From positions 1 through 64,000 of the forward strand of contig JAGYJT010000005.1 of assembly GCA_018401955.1 (NCBI GenBank): a stretch of 64,000 nt of DNA. Reading direction: 5' to 3'. This DNA is from Chitinophagales bacterium. GTDB taxonomy: Bacteria; Bacteroidota; Bacteroidia; Chitinophagales; CAIOSU01. Within the stretch, counting starts at the first letter, position 1. The number at the start of each line of letters is the position of its first letter. The notes under the pieces were generated by a model that was not told the origin of the DNA, ran no database searches, and saw only the letters and a list, made by a program, of their open reading frames with translations. This document shows positions 26,806 through 36,098 of this stretch, piece after piece. A program made the translations under genes and the position numbers.

Positions 26806-28956
26806 ATGAAAACGCTATACTTATTGATATTAATTGCCAGTTTGTCGCTTAGCTCAACCTTGCTTGCCCAGCAGATATCTCAGGCAGAGTTTGACGCACT
26901 CGTGGCGCTCTACAATGCCACCGACGGCCCGAACTGGACGAACAACAACGGCTGGAACACGACCACAAACAATGTCCACGGCGGATGGTACGGAGTGACC
27001 GTAGACAGCGGGCATGTTGTTGGGTTGTTTTTGAGCCAGAATGGATTGGCCGGCCAGTTGCCAGCAGCATTGGGAGACCTCAGTCATTTGAAGGAGCTCT
27101 GGCTATCGCGCAACCAACTCACAGGACCTATCCCCGGTCAACTCGGTAACCTGAATCAGTTAGATATCCTGTTACTGTCTGACAATTTACTTACAGATAC
27201 CATCCCAGCACAGTTGGGCGACCTCCATAATCTTACGGTCATGTATCTCAGCGACAATGTGCTCACCGGTTCGATCCCCAGCGAGCTGGGTGACATGAGC
27301 AGTATGACCGACCTCAATCTGGCGAACAATGCACTCACAGGTTCTATCCCCATTGAGCTGGGCGACTTGAGCAACCTCATTTACCTTCATCTGCACAACA
27401 ACGACTTTACCGGCAGTATTCCTTCCCAATTGGGCAACCTCAGCCAACTTGACTGGCTCCGGCTCTGGGGAAACGAATTGACGGGCACCATCCCTGCCGC
27501 ACTGGGCAATTTGAGCAACTTGAGTTGGCTAGAACTGAATGACAATCAGCTTTCGGGCACGATTCCACAGTCAATCATCGACATGAGCACCGGAGGAAAC
27601 CGTACAACAAGAATCTATCTCCAGGACAATTCCTTTACGGGCATCGGAATGTTGCCCCCAACGTTCTTCGCCGACTTCCAGATATACAACAATCAACTGG
27701 ACTTTGCCGACTTAGCGGGCAACATCGGTAACTTGCCCGCGACCAACTACTCTCCGCAACGCATTCCATTAAACCCGGTTAGTATCGCATTGAGTATAGG
27801 CGATGCGTTTAACCTGACGGTGAATCCGGGTGGCCAGAACCTGACTTATCTGTGGCAAAAGAACTACACGGACTTGGGCATGAACACACCTACAGTGTCT
27901 GTATCCTCAGTCACCCTCGAAGATGCGGGCTTCTATTTCTGCACGGTCACCAGCCCTGATTTGCCCGAACTGAGAATCATTTCAGACGAAGTGAGCATCA
28001 CGGTGGACGGCCTCACCAGTGAATGCGGAGAAGACGACGGCCTGCCGCTGGGACTGATCTGGCGAGGTGCCGTAATCTCCGCCCAAACTAATGGCTCACC
28101 CGATTTTCAAGGCGTGGTCAACGACAGCGTGACCATCATCCCTACCGGTCAACCGAACCGCTACACGATCTCCTCTCATGTGGCCGGTGCCTTTGGCTTC
28201 GATGCCCCCGGCGACTTCTATGCCGACTGCAAGGGGGGAGCGCATCTCTACCAAACATTCTCACTAGGCATCGCAAACGACGGCAGCGACTTTGGCGGCG
28301 CGTTCAGCAGCTACGACCCGGCTACTTACACACTGCGCTTGTCGAGCCATACATACAGCGCATTCCCGGCATTCACTACTTTTGCCTTAACCGAGTTCAC
28401 GCCCTACGTGGCTCCTCCAACGCTTTCCAGCCGATCAGTCGAATTGTCTGCGGCTTCAGGCGCAACGGTTGGCACGCTGTCCACCTTCATAGACCCGAAC
28501 AGCGACAGTACACAATACACGCTGGTCAACGGCTTGGGCGACGCAGATAATGCCCTCTTTCAGATCGTGGGAACAGACTTGCGTCTTGTCTCTAGCTATT
28601 CGCCTTCCGCACCCGAAACGCTTTCCGTGCGGGTGCGAGCCCTGCATGTTGGCCGTCCATACTCCATGGATAGCGTATTCGCCATCAGCATCTTGGATCA
28701 GTCACTATCTTCCATAGCGGAATACGACCTAGCCTCGACGATGACCCTCTTCCCAAACCCGGTGAATGATGTTCTTTCCATTAGGAGTACTAGCAACATC
28801 AATAGGGTTGAAATATTCAATACCATGGGGCAAACGGTTTTTGTTGAGACTAAGCCAAACCAAGCAATATCTATGATAGACTTAACACCAGGCACCTACT
28901 TTGTGAGAATAGAGACAGCTGAGGGCGCAGCGGTGGAGCGGATTATCAAAAACTAA
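26806..28956 (+). CDS. T9SS-secreted leucine-rich-repeat protein
   Basis: 716 residues: signal peptide, a plant-type LRR N-cap (LVALYNATDGPNWTNNNGW), about eight 24-residue LRRs of the LTGxIPxxLGNLSxL type (about 75-275), an Ig-like segment (about 325-405), a domain of unknown type with GDFYADCKGG, a cadherin-like segment and a type A sorting tail (FPNPVNDVLSIRST). It probably binds protein or glycan. The body (about 26870-28720) is GC-rich with different codon use from its AT-rich signal peptide and tail, as if foreign sequence had been placed in a host export frame. It lies 4 bases from both neighbouring genes. Confidence 0.88.
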   Translation: MKTLYLLILIASLSLSSTLLAQQISQAEFDALVALYNATDGPNWTNNNGWNTTTNNVHGGWYGVTVDSGHVVGLFLSQNGLAGQLPAALGDLSHLKELWLSRNQLTGPIPGQLGNLNQLDILLLSDNLLTDTIPAQLGDLHNLTVMYLSDNVLTGSIPSELGDMSSMTDLNLANNALTGSIPIELGDLSNLIYLHLHNNDFTGSIPSQLGNLSQLDWLRLWGNELTGTIPAALGNLSNLSWLELNDNQLSGTIPQSIIDMSTGGNRTTRIYLQDNSFTGIGMLPPTFFADFQIYNNQLDFADLAGNIGNLPATNYSPQRIPLNPVSIALSIGDAFNLTVNPGGQNLTYLWQKNYTDLGMNTPTVSVSSVTLEDAGFYFCTVTSPDLPELRIISDEVSITVDGLTSECGEDDGLPLGLIWRGAVISAQTNGSPDFQGVVNDSVTIIPTGQPNRYTISSHVAGAFGFDAPGDFYADCKGGAHLYQTFSLGIANDGSDFGGAFSSYDPATYTLRLSSHTYSAFPAFTTFALTEFTPYVAPPTLSSRSVELSAASGATVGTLSTFIDPNSDSTQYTLVNGLGDADNALFQIVGTDLRLVSSYSPSAPETLSVRVRALHVGRPYSMDSVFAISILDQSLSSIAEYDLASTMTLFPNPVNDVLSIRSTSNINRVEIFNTMGQTVFVETKPNQAISMIDLTPGTYFVRIETAEGAAVERIIKN

Positions 28957-28960
28957 CAAT

Positions 28961-30145
28961 ATGAAAAAACTAATCGTACTTCTTTTGGTAAACAGCTTTT
29001 TTACTATCGCAAACTTGTTTGCCCAGCAAACCATTTCAGGCAGTTTTATCAGTAACGGACAAACCAGACACTACCTTGGTGCGGTGCCTGACAACCCCGA
29101 ACCGCCATTAAGGCTGGTCATCTTGTTTGGCGGGGTGAACGAAGATGCTGCACAAATGGTGCTTAGGGGTTTTAATGACCATTTGGGTACAAATACCGCA
29201 GTGGTTTACCCAGAACCCTTCATTAGGCAAGGAATTTTCACCAGTGGCTTCGATAATCCAATGGATACAGTTACTGATGACTATCAAATGGTGGAGGATC
29301 TAATTGGCCATATGGATGCTATCTATGATGTAGCTGTGGATGATATTTGTGTGGGCGGATTCTCTAACGGTGGTATGTTCGCTTATGATTTGGTATGTGA
29401 TTTTAATGCAAACAACGCTACTAGAAAATATCGATTCAAGGCATTTGCCATAGTTTCTGCTGCAATGGATTCCAGCGAAGTATTGTTTGGCAATTGCCCC
29501 ATTGTTAATGAGCTGCCTATGATTGCATTTTATGGCACATTTGATTCTACCTATTATGGAGGTGTTCCTTCATATCCTAACGGGTACCCTTCGGTACACA
29601 TGGATACGGTGGTAAAGTTTTGGGCTACCACCATCAACGGGTGTGATGATTCCCCAACCGTTACCGCCCTGCCTGATTTAGTGGAGGAGCGGTGGCCTTC
29701 AACAGTAGAGCTGATAGAGTACGATTGCCATATTTGCAATAACACTAAGCTTTACCGTATTGTTAACGGTGGACTAAGCTGGCCTAGCGGCAATGGATGG
29801 ATTGACAATGGAGCTGTAAGCGCTAACTTGGATGTTGATGCCAGCAAGCTAATTGCCGAGTTTTTTGAGTGCTCTGTAAGCGACTCAATTAATACATCTG
29901 CGCTTGAAGTTGAAGCAGGAAATAAGAGGGTATCAGTTTTCCCCAATCCGGTAACTGATGTGCTTAGCATTAACACAACGCTTAACATCAATCAGGTTGA
30001 AATACTAAATGCGATGGGGAAAACAGTTTTTGCTGAAAAACAACCCAATCCATCTATCTCTATAGATGATCTGCCTTCTGGCGTATACTTTTTACGAATA
30101 GCAACGGACGAAGGTATTTCTTTTGCGAGAATCATAAAAGAATAA
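28961..30145 (+). CDS. T9SS-secreted esterase, paralog of 25617-26801
   Basis: 394 residues with the same plan as its paralog: signal peptide, QTISGSF, LRLVILFGGVNEDA, nucleophile elbow GGFSNGG, and a sorting tail starting FPNPVTDVLSINT. In the late catalytic region NGGLSWPSGN replaces DGGLHAWPGG, so the usual His is changed to Ser; this copy may be inactive or use another base. It is the last gene of the run 25617-30145. Confidence 0.82.
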   Translation: MKKLIVLLLVNSFFTIANLFAQQTISGSFISNGQTRHYLGAVPDNPEPPLRLVILFGGVNEDAAQMVLRGFNDHLGTNTAVVYPEPFIRQGIFTSGFDNPMDTVTDDYQMVEDLIGHMDAIYDVAVDDICVGGFSNGGMFAYDLVCDFNANNATRKYRFKAFAIVSAAMDSSEVLFGNCPIVNELPMIAFYGTFDSTYYGGVPSYPNGYPSVHMDTVVKFWATTINGCDDSPTVTALPDLVEERWPSTVELIEYDCHICNNTKLYRIVNGGLSWPSGNGWIDNGAVSANLDVDASKLIAEFFECSVSDSINTSALEVEAGNKRVSVFPNPVTDVLSINTTLNINQVEILNAMGKTVFAEKQPNPSISIDDLPSGVYFLRIATDEGISFARIIKE

Positions 30146-30802
30146 ACGGTTTACCGGTGTAGTTGCCCCTACCTGCCCCTAATCGTCCTCATCTTTTTTG
30201 ACGAGGACGAAACGGACCCATCGTATCCAGCCTGTCCGCCGAACGATAGTAACTTCAAATACTATTTGCCCTAGAACTTACCCTCTTATACCGCTATGGC
30301 GGAAAGTAAGCGGATCCTTATGCTATGGTGTGGCACTAGCAGGATAAATACTTGCGCCAGATAGGGGTTAACAGTAGATTAAGTTTCCCCCTGGAAGCAG
30401 ATTCAAATTGAGCAAAATGGGCGCAACAATCGATTGATGATGGCAATACCAAGCATTACTTACTTGCAAAACACTAAATCCTAAGCTATAGTTAGATAAA
30501 AGCCCAAAACCGGAAACGAAATTATTGATGCCTTCTTCTTTGTCATTTACATCTTGTGGCACCTTGTATTTATGTTACGCATACGCACTTGGGAGATGAG
30601 TTATTATGCAATGGGCTTAATTGTTAAATTCATTCAAGGTTTTTGCAGAAATAGCACAATGGATTGTTAGGCGCCACCTATTCTAATTTTTTAACACTAA
30701 TCAACTCCACATCCAACCTCAAAAGGTTCGAGTCAATTTCTTCAAGCTTCACCAGTTGCCAGCTAAGTATGAGTGCTTTGGTGCGAGTTTGTTTTTAGTG
30801 AA
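30146..30802. other. Non-coding interval with hairpin and repeat copy
   Basis: About 650 bases. A strong 8-bp hairpin at 30183-30210 (TCGTCCTC, loop, GAGGACGA) follows the esterase gene but lacks a T run. A minus-strand 64-codon ORF at 30368-30562 is too weak to call. Dispersed repeat copy 2 lies at 30700-30752. Otherwise nothing is recognised. Confidence 0.5.
30700..30752 (-). repeat. Dispersed 53-bp repeat, copy 2
   Basis: 49 of 53 bases match 10400-10452. On the minus strand it reads VKLEEIDSNLLRLDVELI inside an open stretch that begins well before the repeat (KQTRTKALILSWQL) and ends at a stop at 30678-30680. The flanks differ from copy 1, so only this block is shared. Confidence 0.6.
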
Positions 30803-31093
30803 TTACTTAAACAACTTCCAATCGGCCCAAAACGTACCAAAGGGTACTACAGAGAGTATAATAGCCAGTAGGGTTTTACCAATGGTCCATTTAAATTCCA
30901 ACTTGGCAAGTATTACATAGATAACGTAGGCTACAAATAGCAATCCGTGGGCCATGCCTACAATTTTTACCATGGCAGGCATGTCGGCCAAATATTTTAA
31001 AGGCATTGCTACGAAAAGTAACAATACCAGCGACAGCCCTTCTAAAAATGCCACAAGGCGCAGTTGGCCCATTAAAGTACTAAGTGATGCCAT
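30803..31093 (-). CDS. DUF3817 integral membrane protein
   Basis: 96 residues with three predicted membrane helices and the DUF3817 pattern (RLVAFLEGLSLVLLLFVAMPLKY, MVKIVGMAHGLLFVAYV, VVPFGTFWADWKL). The function of the family is unknown. It stands alone on this strand, just downstream of the repeat-bearing interval and divergent from the ceramidase-like gene. Confidence 0.85.
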   Translation of the reverse strand: MASLSTLMGQLRLVAFLEGLSLVLLLFVAMPLKYLADMPAMVKIVGMAHGLLFVAYVIYVILAKLEFKWTIGKTLLAIILSVVPFGTFWADWKLFK

Positions 31094-31203
31094 GATAATT
31101 ATTTTGGTGCAAAGATAACTGAACTGGTAAGCTTCAACTAGCTATGTTTTGTTAAAAAGTCACTTCTTTGTAGTGATATTTGTCAAGTTATACCCGTTAC
31201 ACA

Positions 31204-32019
31204 ATGCCCTCTGCTAACCGCGCTATAGTTTTTTATGTACCACTTGCTGCTGCCATAGCATCCATGGGGCTGCTATTTGCTGCTCTGCTGGGCAGTTGGA
31301 TGGGTGCTGCAGGTGCCAACTCTCAAGTGTTTTGCGAAACCTTTAGGCCGGGCCTTATTAAGCAACCGGTAAATACCTGGAGCAACTTGGCATTTATTAT
31401 TGTAGGGTTGGCAATAGGTTGGCAGCAAAGTAAGGGGCGGTATGGTCGCTGTACCAACTCATTTACCCGAACCCTATTTTACCCCACGTTTTTCGCCACT
31501 TTGGCCGTTTTGTTAGGGCCGGGCTCTATGGCCATGCACGCTAGCACTGCGCATATCGGCGGTTTTTTTGATATGCTCAGTATGTACCTTATTGCTTCTT
31601 TTATGCTTAGTTATGGGCTTGAGCGGTTATTGGGTTGGCAACCGAGGCATTTTTCAATATGCTTTGCTATTGCCTTGGCCATTTGCATTGTAGTACATTT
31701 TAGCCCTATTACGCACTTATTCGGCATCGAGTCTATTTTGCTCATATTTGCCACTTACATTGTTATTGCATCGGGCATAGAGGTATACTTTGTGCTGATA
31801 AAGAAAACGGGTGCCGATTGGCGGATGGTATTTGCTTTTATTGGCGCGTTCTTGCTGGCATTTTTTATCTGGAATATGTCATTAACCGGCAATGTGTGGT
31901 GCAACCCTGATAGCATTTGGCAGGGTCATGGGGCTTGGCATATACTCAATGCTGTTGCGGTCTATTTTATCTATCGGTATTATGTTTCGGAGGGGAAACC
32001 CGCTAACCTACCGCAGTAG
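31204..32019 (+). CDS. Ceramidase-like integral membrane hydrolase
   Basis: The ATG at 31204 is chosen; an earlier frame start at 31180 would be TTG. About 271 residues with seven predicted membrane helices. Landmarks of the alkaline ceramidase/CREST superfamily are present: FCETFRPG followed by QPVNTWSNLAF in the N-terminal half, MHAST in the middle, and GHGAWHIL near the end, giving the conserved metal-binding His and Asp/Glu set. It is probably a zinc-dependent lipid amidase. Its 3' end overlaps the convergent lipoprotein gene by 12 bases. Confidence 0.8.
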   Translation: MPSANRAIVFYVPLAAAIASMGLLFAALLGSWMGAAGANSQVFCETFRPGLIKQPVNTWSNLAFIIVGLAIGWQQSKGRYGRCTNSFTRTLFYPTFFATLAVLLGPGSMAMHASTAHIGGFFDMLSMYLIASFMLSYGLERLLGWQPRHFSICFAIALAICIVVHFSPITHLFGIESILLIFATYIVIASGIEVYFVLIKKTGADWRMVFAFIGAFLLAFFIWNMSLTGNVWCNPDSIWQGHGAWHILNAVAVYFIYRYYVSEGKPANLPQ

Positions 32020-32649
32020 CTCAATCACGCCATCGTATTGGCTTTGGGTGCCATCAAAAAACACAAGTTCAAGGGTGTAATAATAATAGCCTACTGGCGC
32101 AGGGTTGCCTTTATATCGGCCATCCCAAAGCGGTCTGCCAGAAGCATTATAGCGATATATTTCATCGCCACTATCGGCATCATACAAAACCATGCGCACC
32201 CAGAAAGCACATTTGGGTTTTTCAATCAAAAAAGCACCACCGCCACGCGGTACTATGGTTTCATAGATAAATGGTTCTTTACTGAAAGAGTCGGTATCAG
32301 CGAAAAGTACCTGCACCAAACGATTATAAACGGCATCGGTGTCGGTAATAGTTACCTGGTACTCATATAATTGTTCTTGTGTACCAGCACGGTCAATGGT
32401 TATGCTGCTAGTGCGTTGGTTGCCGGGTGTCCAAGCAAAAGTGGCCTCTTTACTTATGCCCCTTACCTCAACAGTTACGGTTTCTAGGCACGCTGCATTT
32501 ACAAACAACGTATCGCCTTCGTCAACTTGGCTTACCCAAAGTGAGGGTGGGAGGGGTATGGTTTCTTCTAATGGTTCTTTGTTGCATGCTGAAAACAAGA
32601 TAACCGCTGCCGCAAGAAACATTAGTATTTGGGTGGTGCGGGTGCTCAT
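32008..32649 (-). CDS. Lipoprotein with type-B-like (gliding-associated) C-terminal domain
   Basis: 213 residues. A type II signal peptide ends at FSAC (about Cys22). After about 110 residues with Ig-like beta pattern (EVRGISKEATFAWTPG), the last ~80 resemble the CHU_C/gliding-motility-associated T9SS type B domain: an RMVLYDADSGDEIYRY block, then PLWDGRYKG, VGYYYYTLELV, and a final GVIELLR. The gene overlaps the PorP/SprF gene upstream by 4 bases (ATGA). PorP/SprF proteins commonly pair with type B cargo, so this is probably its partner. A lipobox on such a small type B protein is unusual. Confidence 0.75.
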   Translation of the reverse strand: MSTRTTQILMFLAAAVILFSACNKEPLEETIPLPPSLWVSQVDEGDTLFVNAACLETVTVEVRGISKEATFAWTPGNQRTSSITIDRAGTQEQLYEYQVTITDTDAVYNRLVQVLFADTDSFSKEPFIYETIVPRGGGAFLIEKPKCAFWVRMVLYDADSGDEIYRYNASGRPLWDGRYKGNPAPVGYYYYTLELVFFDGTQSQYDGVIELLR

Positions 32650-33713
32650 GGCTGGTTCTTTTTACCTTTGAAATGAAAGATAACATTGGCCGATGCAACC
32701 CAACCTCCTTTTAGTGGCCCGTAAGTATGTGTTGATACCCCGCCTTCGGCGTTAAAAGTCATAAACTTTAGTCGGTAACCTACATTGGCGGTAACCATTT
32801 TACTACCATAGCCAATACCCGTGAGTAGCTTGCCACCCAATGACTGCACATTGATGCGCGGCCTAAATACCTGCGCGGTATTGATGTTTTTGCCGAAGTA
32901 TTCTACCATTGGCGAAATAACGATAACGCCTAAATCAAAATGATAGCCACCATGCACGTATAGCTCCATTGGCATTGCGCGCTCTTTTTCGTTACCCTTA
33001 AAATGCCAACCTTCAAGGGTATTAACGTTATTGGCGGCAGCACCCACAAAAAAGTTTCGTTTTTGGTACCATACGCCAAAGTTTATCATGCCATAACCCA
33101 GTACTCCGCCATCCAACTGACCTTTTCTAACTCGGGTGCCAGAGCCTTGATTAGAGGCAATATTGCCATCAATTTGGGTTTCGGTGAGCGGATGGATGTA
33201 AAAATTGAAAAACTCAAAACCTAAGCGTAAGTGCCCACCTTTTTTCAGGTTGGCACTAAATGAGTGCGCTATACCAAATTGGGTACGCTTAAACCTATCG
33301 CCATAGTTCATGTTTCGATAGTAAAAACCAGTACCCCAATTAAATTTGCCAGGGTGTTTGTCATTAAGCATTGGCAGGTTAAACTCATAAGCAAACATGG
33401 AGTTTGCGCCATACAGCCGCGATGCGTAAAATGGCGTTTCCCATTGCAGCAAAAAGTTGTGCTGTTGGTTAAAGGCCGTCATGGCCGGGTTTTGGAAAAG
33501 ATTGACGAATGTGTTGTTCCACCAGTTGTGGTCAGGGTTAGAATTTCTGGTGCCAATAATTACACCTTTTGTAAGCACATCAAGGCTTACCGTTTCTTCT
33601 ACCAAAGTATCAGTTACATTAGTTACAATGGTATCCATATCTTGCCCAATGCTAATTAGTGGGCTTAGCAAGACGCCGATAAATAATAAGAGGGTATTGG
33701 TAGTTGTTTGCAC
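32646..33713 (-). CDS. PorP/SprF-family type IX secretion outer-membrane protein
   Basis: The GTG at 33713 is preferred because it opens straight into a signal peptide (QTTTNTLLLFIGVLL to SIGQ); the longer frame needs TTG and adds a non-signal N-terminus. About 355 residues of outer-membrane beta-barrel with family landmarks: LFQNPAMTAFNQQHNF, PGKFNWGTGFYYRN, LRLGFEFF, and a final barrel strand ending FHFKGKK. PorP/SprF proteins assist secretion or attachment of specific T9SS type B cargo. It overlaps the small type-B-like lipoprotein gene downstream. Confidence 0.85.
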   Translation of the reverse strand: MQTTTNTLLLFIGVLLSPLISIGQDMDTIVTNVTDTLVEETVSLDVLTKGVIIGTRNSNPDHNWWNNTFVNLFQNPAMTAFNQQHNFLLQWETPFYASRLYGANSMFAYEFNLPMLNDKHPGKFNWGTGFYYRNMNYGDRFKRTQFGIAHSFSANLKKGGHLRLGFEFFNFYIHPLTETQIDGNIASNQGSGTRVRKGQLDGGVLGYGMINFGVWYQKRNFFVGAAANNVNTLEGWHFKGNEKERAMPMELYVHGGYHFDLGVIVISPMVEYFGKNINTAQVFRPRINVQSLGGKLLTGIGYGSKMVTANVGYRLKFMTFNAEGGVSTHTYGPLKGGWVASANVIFHFKGKKNQP

Positions 33714-33848
33714 GGAGTTAAAATTACAATGTGCTATGCATGTGGGCAAATAACTACATTAATTAAGCCAAATTAAAAGCACAATGGCTTATTGTATGTA
33801 GGTACAGGTAATTAACAAGAAGCATTTTGTAACATTAGCAAGAGGATA

Positions 33849-34088
33849 TTATGCTAATGCCAGATTCTTGATTTTGTTCTTTATCGAACTAACGGTTTCT
33901 ACTTTAACACATTTCTTCTCCACTTTCTGTTGCAAGAAATTTTTAAATTCCTTTTCAATCTCAAAGTGATCGAGGCAGCAAGAACATTCTTGTATCTGCT
34001 TTAAGAAAGATTTTTCCTCCTCTTCTGTCATTTCACCATCCAATACAAGAAAAACCTTGGAAAGTACCTTTGAACAATCGTGACCCAT
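33849..34088 (-). CDS. Anti-sigma factor, small zinc-finger-like
   Basis: 79 residues, cytoplasmic, with a CSCC cluster followed by DHFEIEKEFK, in the position of the ZAS motif in RsrA-like anti-sigma factors. It begins one base before the end of the sigma factor gene (TAATG arrangement). It probably binds and inhibits that sigma factor, possibly under redox control by its cysteines (inference). The usual His of the HxxxCxxC motif is not evident. Confidence 0.75.
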   Translation of the reverse strand: MGHDCSKVLSKVFLVLDGEMTEEEEKSFLKQIQECSCCLDHFEIEKEFKNFLQQKVEKKCVKVETVSSIKNKIKNLALA

Positions 34089-34717
34089 TACTCTTTGTTT
34101 TCTTTGTAACCTAAAGTTCTAGCATAATCTTCTAACAACTCCTTTAGCATTTGCCTAGCACGGTGCAAGCGCGATCGCACAGTGCCTATAGGAATATCAA
34201 TAATCTTGGCAATTTCTTCGTAAGTAAAACCTTCAATATCGCACAATAAAATAACCGTTCGGAAATCTACTGGCAACGAATTGATGGCTTTGGTAACCTC
34301 ATCTCCAAGCATCCCCTGGAAAATCTCTTCCCTCAAATCAAGCGTACCTACCAATTGCACGTCTTCTTGGTCATGGTAGTTTACTATATCTTCATAGTCT
34401 ACCTTGTTAGGTTGTTTAGACTTTTTCCGATACTCGTTGATGAACGCATTCTTCAAAATCTTGAACAACCATGCTTTTGCATTAGTTCCTTCTACATACG
34501 AATTGGCAAAACGATAGGCTTTCATGTAGGTCTCCTGCACCAAGTCATTGGCATCGTCTTCGGCATAGGTTAGGTGGAACGCGAAGTTGTAGAGCGCGTC
34601 CATGTGCGGAAAAAACTCCCTTTCGAAGAGTTGGTCTTTTCTTAGTTTATCGTCTTTTTCTGAAGCCACGTCCAAATTTAGAAAATTTAAGTTTGTAAAG
34701 GATGTTGAAACTGCCAT
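34088..34717 (-). CDS. ECF-type RNA polymerase sigma factor
   Basis: The ATG at 34717 starts about 209 residues; an upstream in-frame start adds 11 unlikely residues. Region 2 is clear (LYNFAFHLTYAEDDANDLVQ, then AWLFKILKNAFINEYRK) and so is region 4 (DFRTVILLCDIEGFTYEEIA followed by IPIGTVRSRLHRAR). With the adjacent anti-sigma gene it resembles SigR/RsrA-type pairs. Target genes cannot be inferred from this window. Confidence 0.9.
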   Translation of the reverse strand: MAVSTSFTNLNFLNLDVASEKDDKLRKDQLFEREFFPHMDALYNFAFHLTYAEDDANDLVQETYMKAYRFANSYVEGTNAKAWLFKILKNAFINEYRKKSKQPNKVDYEDIVNYHDQEDVQLVGTLDLREEIFQGMLGDEVTKAINSLPVDFRTVILLCDIEGFTYEEIAKIIDIPIGTVRSRLHRARQMLKELLEDYARTLGYKENKE

Positions 34718-34831
34718 AACCTTGTTTCTTTTTGCAAATAAAGGTGCCAATACTGTGCCAACGTCTTAAAATTGTCATAATACATACAATTTTTCCGCCT
34801 ACACCGTTTATGATGTAGCTTTACACCACCA

Positions 34832-36088
34832 ATGAGAAATCGCCTGCTACAAATTTCACCTGGTTTTTGGGTATGCCTTATTTTTCTGGGTATAGCTTTG
34901 GTAAAAATTACCCCTTTGGTAATGAGCATTGCTATGGGCGGATTGTTTGTAACGGCACTGTTGTCGCCCAATGTTTTTAAAAAGATACCCCATATAATAC
35001 TGGAGCCATCTGCGGGTATTTTTGTGTTTTTCTTTTTATTGGTTTTGGTAAGTGGGGTATACAGTTCAGATACCGACCAGTGGTTGGAGCGGCTGCGCAT
35101 TAAGGTGCCATTTTTGTTGCTTCCACTAGCCTTTTTTATCATTAAAAAGCCAAATGAAAGGCACGTAAACTTGAGCCTTTATTTTTTATGGGCTTTGATG
35201 ATAGGTGGTGCCATTGTGTCAGTTGGGCTATATTTAAACGACCCAGAGGGTATTACAGAGGCTATAAGCAGAGGCAAAACCATGCCTACGCCGTTTAATC
35301 ACATACGGTTTAGTTTAATGACGGTGTTTGCTGTTGTTTGCGGGTATTATTTGCGCAGGCAAAAGTTTGTGGCCAAGTATGCTTGGGAAAAATGGCTACA
35401 AGTAGCGGGCACGTTTTTGCTCATTGCATTTATACATGTATGGGCCATAAGGAGCGGGCTGCTTGCTTTGTACCTCTGTTTAGGTGCCATATTGCTATAC
35501 GAAATATGGCGTACCCGCAAGTTGGTTTTATTGGGCTCGCTGTTATTGTTGTTGCCTGCTTTGCCGGTTGTAGCTTATTACACCGTGCCCACTTTTACCA
35601 ATAAGGTTGACTATATGCTTTATGATTTGGGCCGTTTTAAAGAAGGCGACACTGCTGCATATAGCGATGCTAGGCGCTTGCGCTCTATAATGGTATCGTG
35701 GGAGGTTGGTAAACAAGCAAAGTGGTTTGGGGTAGGGTATGGGGATATAAAAAATAAGATGGGCGCTTATTATAAGGCCAATTACCCAGAGTTGGCCGAA
35801 GAGAACTCATTAGACCCGCACAATCAGTTTTTGTACGTTTTTGTTGGGCTGGGTTTCTTTGGGTTGGCGGTGTTTACTTGGGCTGTGCTATACCCGCTGT
35901 GGTTGGCTTGGCGCTGGCGCAATATATTGTTTGTATGCTTTAACTTAATTGCCATAACGTCGTTTATACCCGAGTATCCGGTTGAAAACCAAGTGGGTAC
36001 TGCCTTCTACCTTACCACTTTATTCTTTTTATACTTTGCCTTTAAACCTGGCGAGGATAGGGGAGTAGAGGTTAAAAGACCCGATTAG
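34832..36088 (+). CDS. O-antigen ligase/polymerase-like membrane protein
   Basis: 418 residues with about ten membrane helices. The large loop near 310-345 contains a GVGYGDI block and DPHNQFLYVFVGLGFFG, a Wzy_C/O-antigen ligase signature (the catalytic His is in PHNQ). Such proteins join polysaccharide to lipid A core, or polymerise surface glycan, on the periplasmic side. It is not in a visible polysaccharide cluster; two SGNH membrane proteins lie 0.5 kb downstream on the other strand. Confidence 0.83.
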   Translation: MRNRLLQISPGFWVCLIFLGIALVKITPLVMSIAMGGLFVTALLSPNVFKKIPHIILEPSAGIFVFFFLLVLVSGVYSSDTDQWLERLRIKVPFLLLPLAFFIIKKPNERHVNLSLYFLWALMIGGAIVSVGLYLNDPEGITEAISRGKTMPTPFNHIRFSLMTVFAVVCGYYLRRQKFVAKYAWEKWLQVAGTFLLIAFIHVWAIRSGLLALYLCLGAILLYEIWRTRKLVLLGSLLLLLPALPVVAYYTVPTFTNKVDYMLYDLGRFKEGDTAAYSDARRLRSIMVSWEVGKQAKWFGVGYGDIKNKMGAYYKANYPELAEENSLDPHNQFLYVFVGLGFFGLAVFTWAVLYPLWLAWRWRNILFVCFNLIAITSFIPEYPVENQVGTAFYLTTLFFLYFAFKPGEDRGVEVKRPD

Positions 36089-36098
36089 GCTTTTACGT

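Noticed and set aside
30183-30210. Hairpin after the second esterase gene as a terminator
   Set aside because: The 8-bp stem is strong but there is no T run, so I only note it.
30368-30562. Minus-strand 64-codon ORF in the long intergenic region
   Set aside because: Some hydrophobic pattern but no start context or recognised family; more likely a remnant or chance frame.
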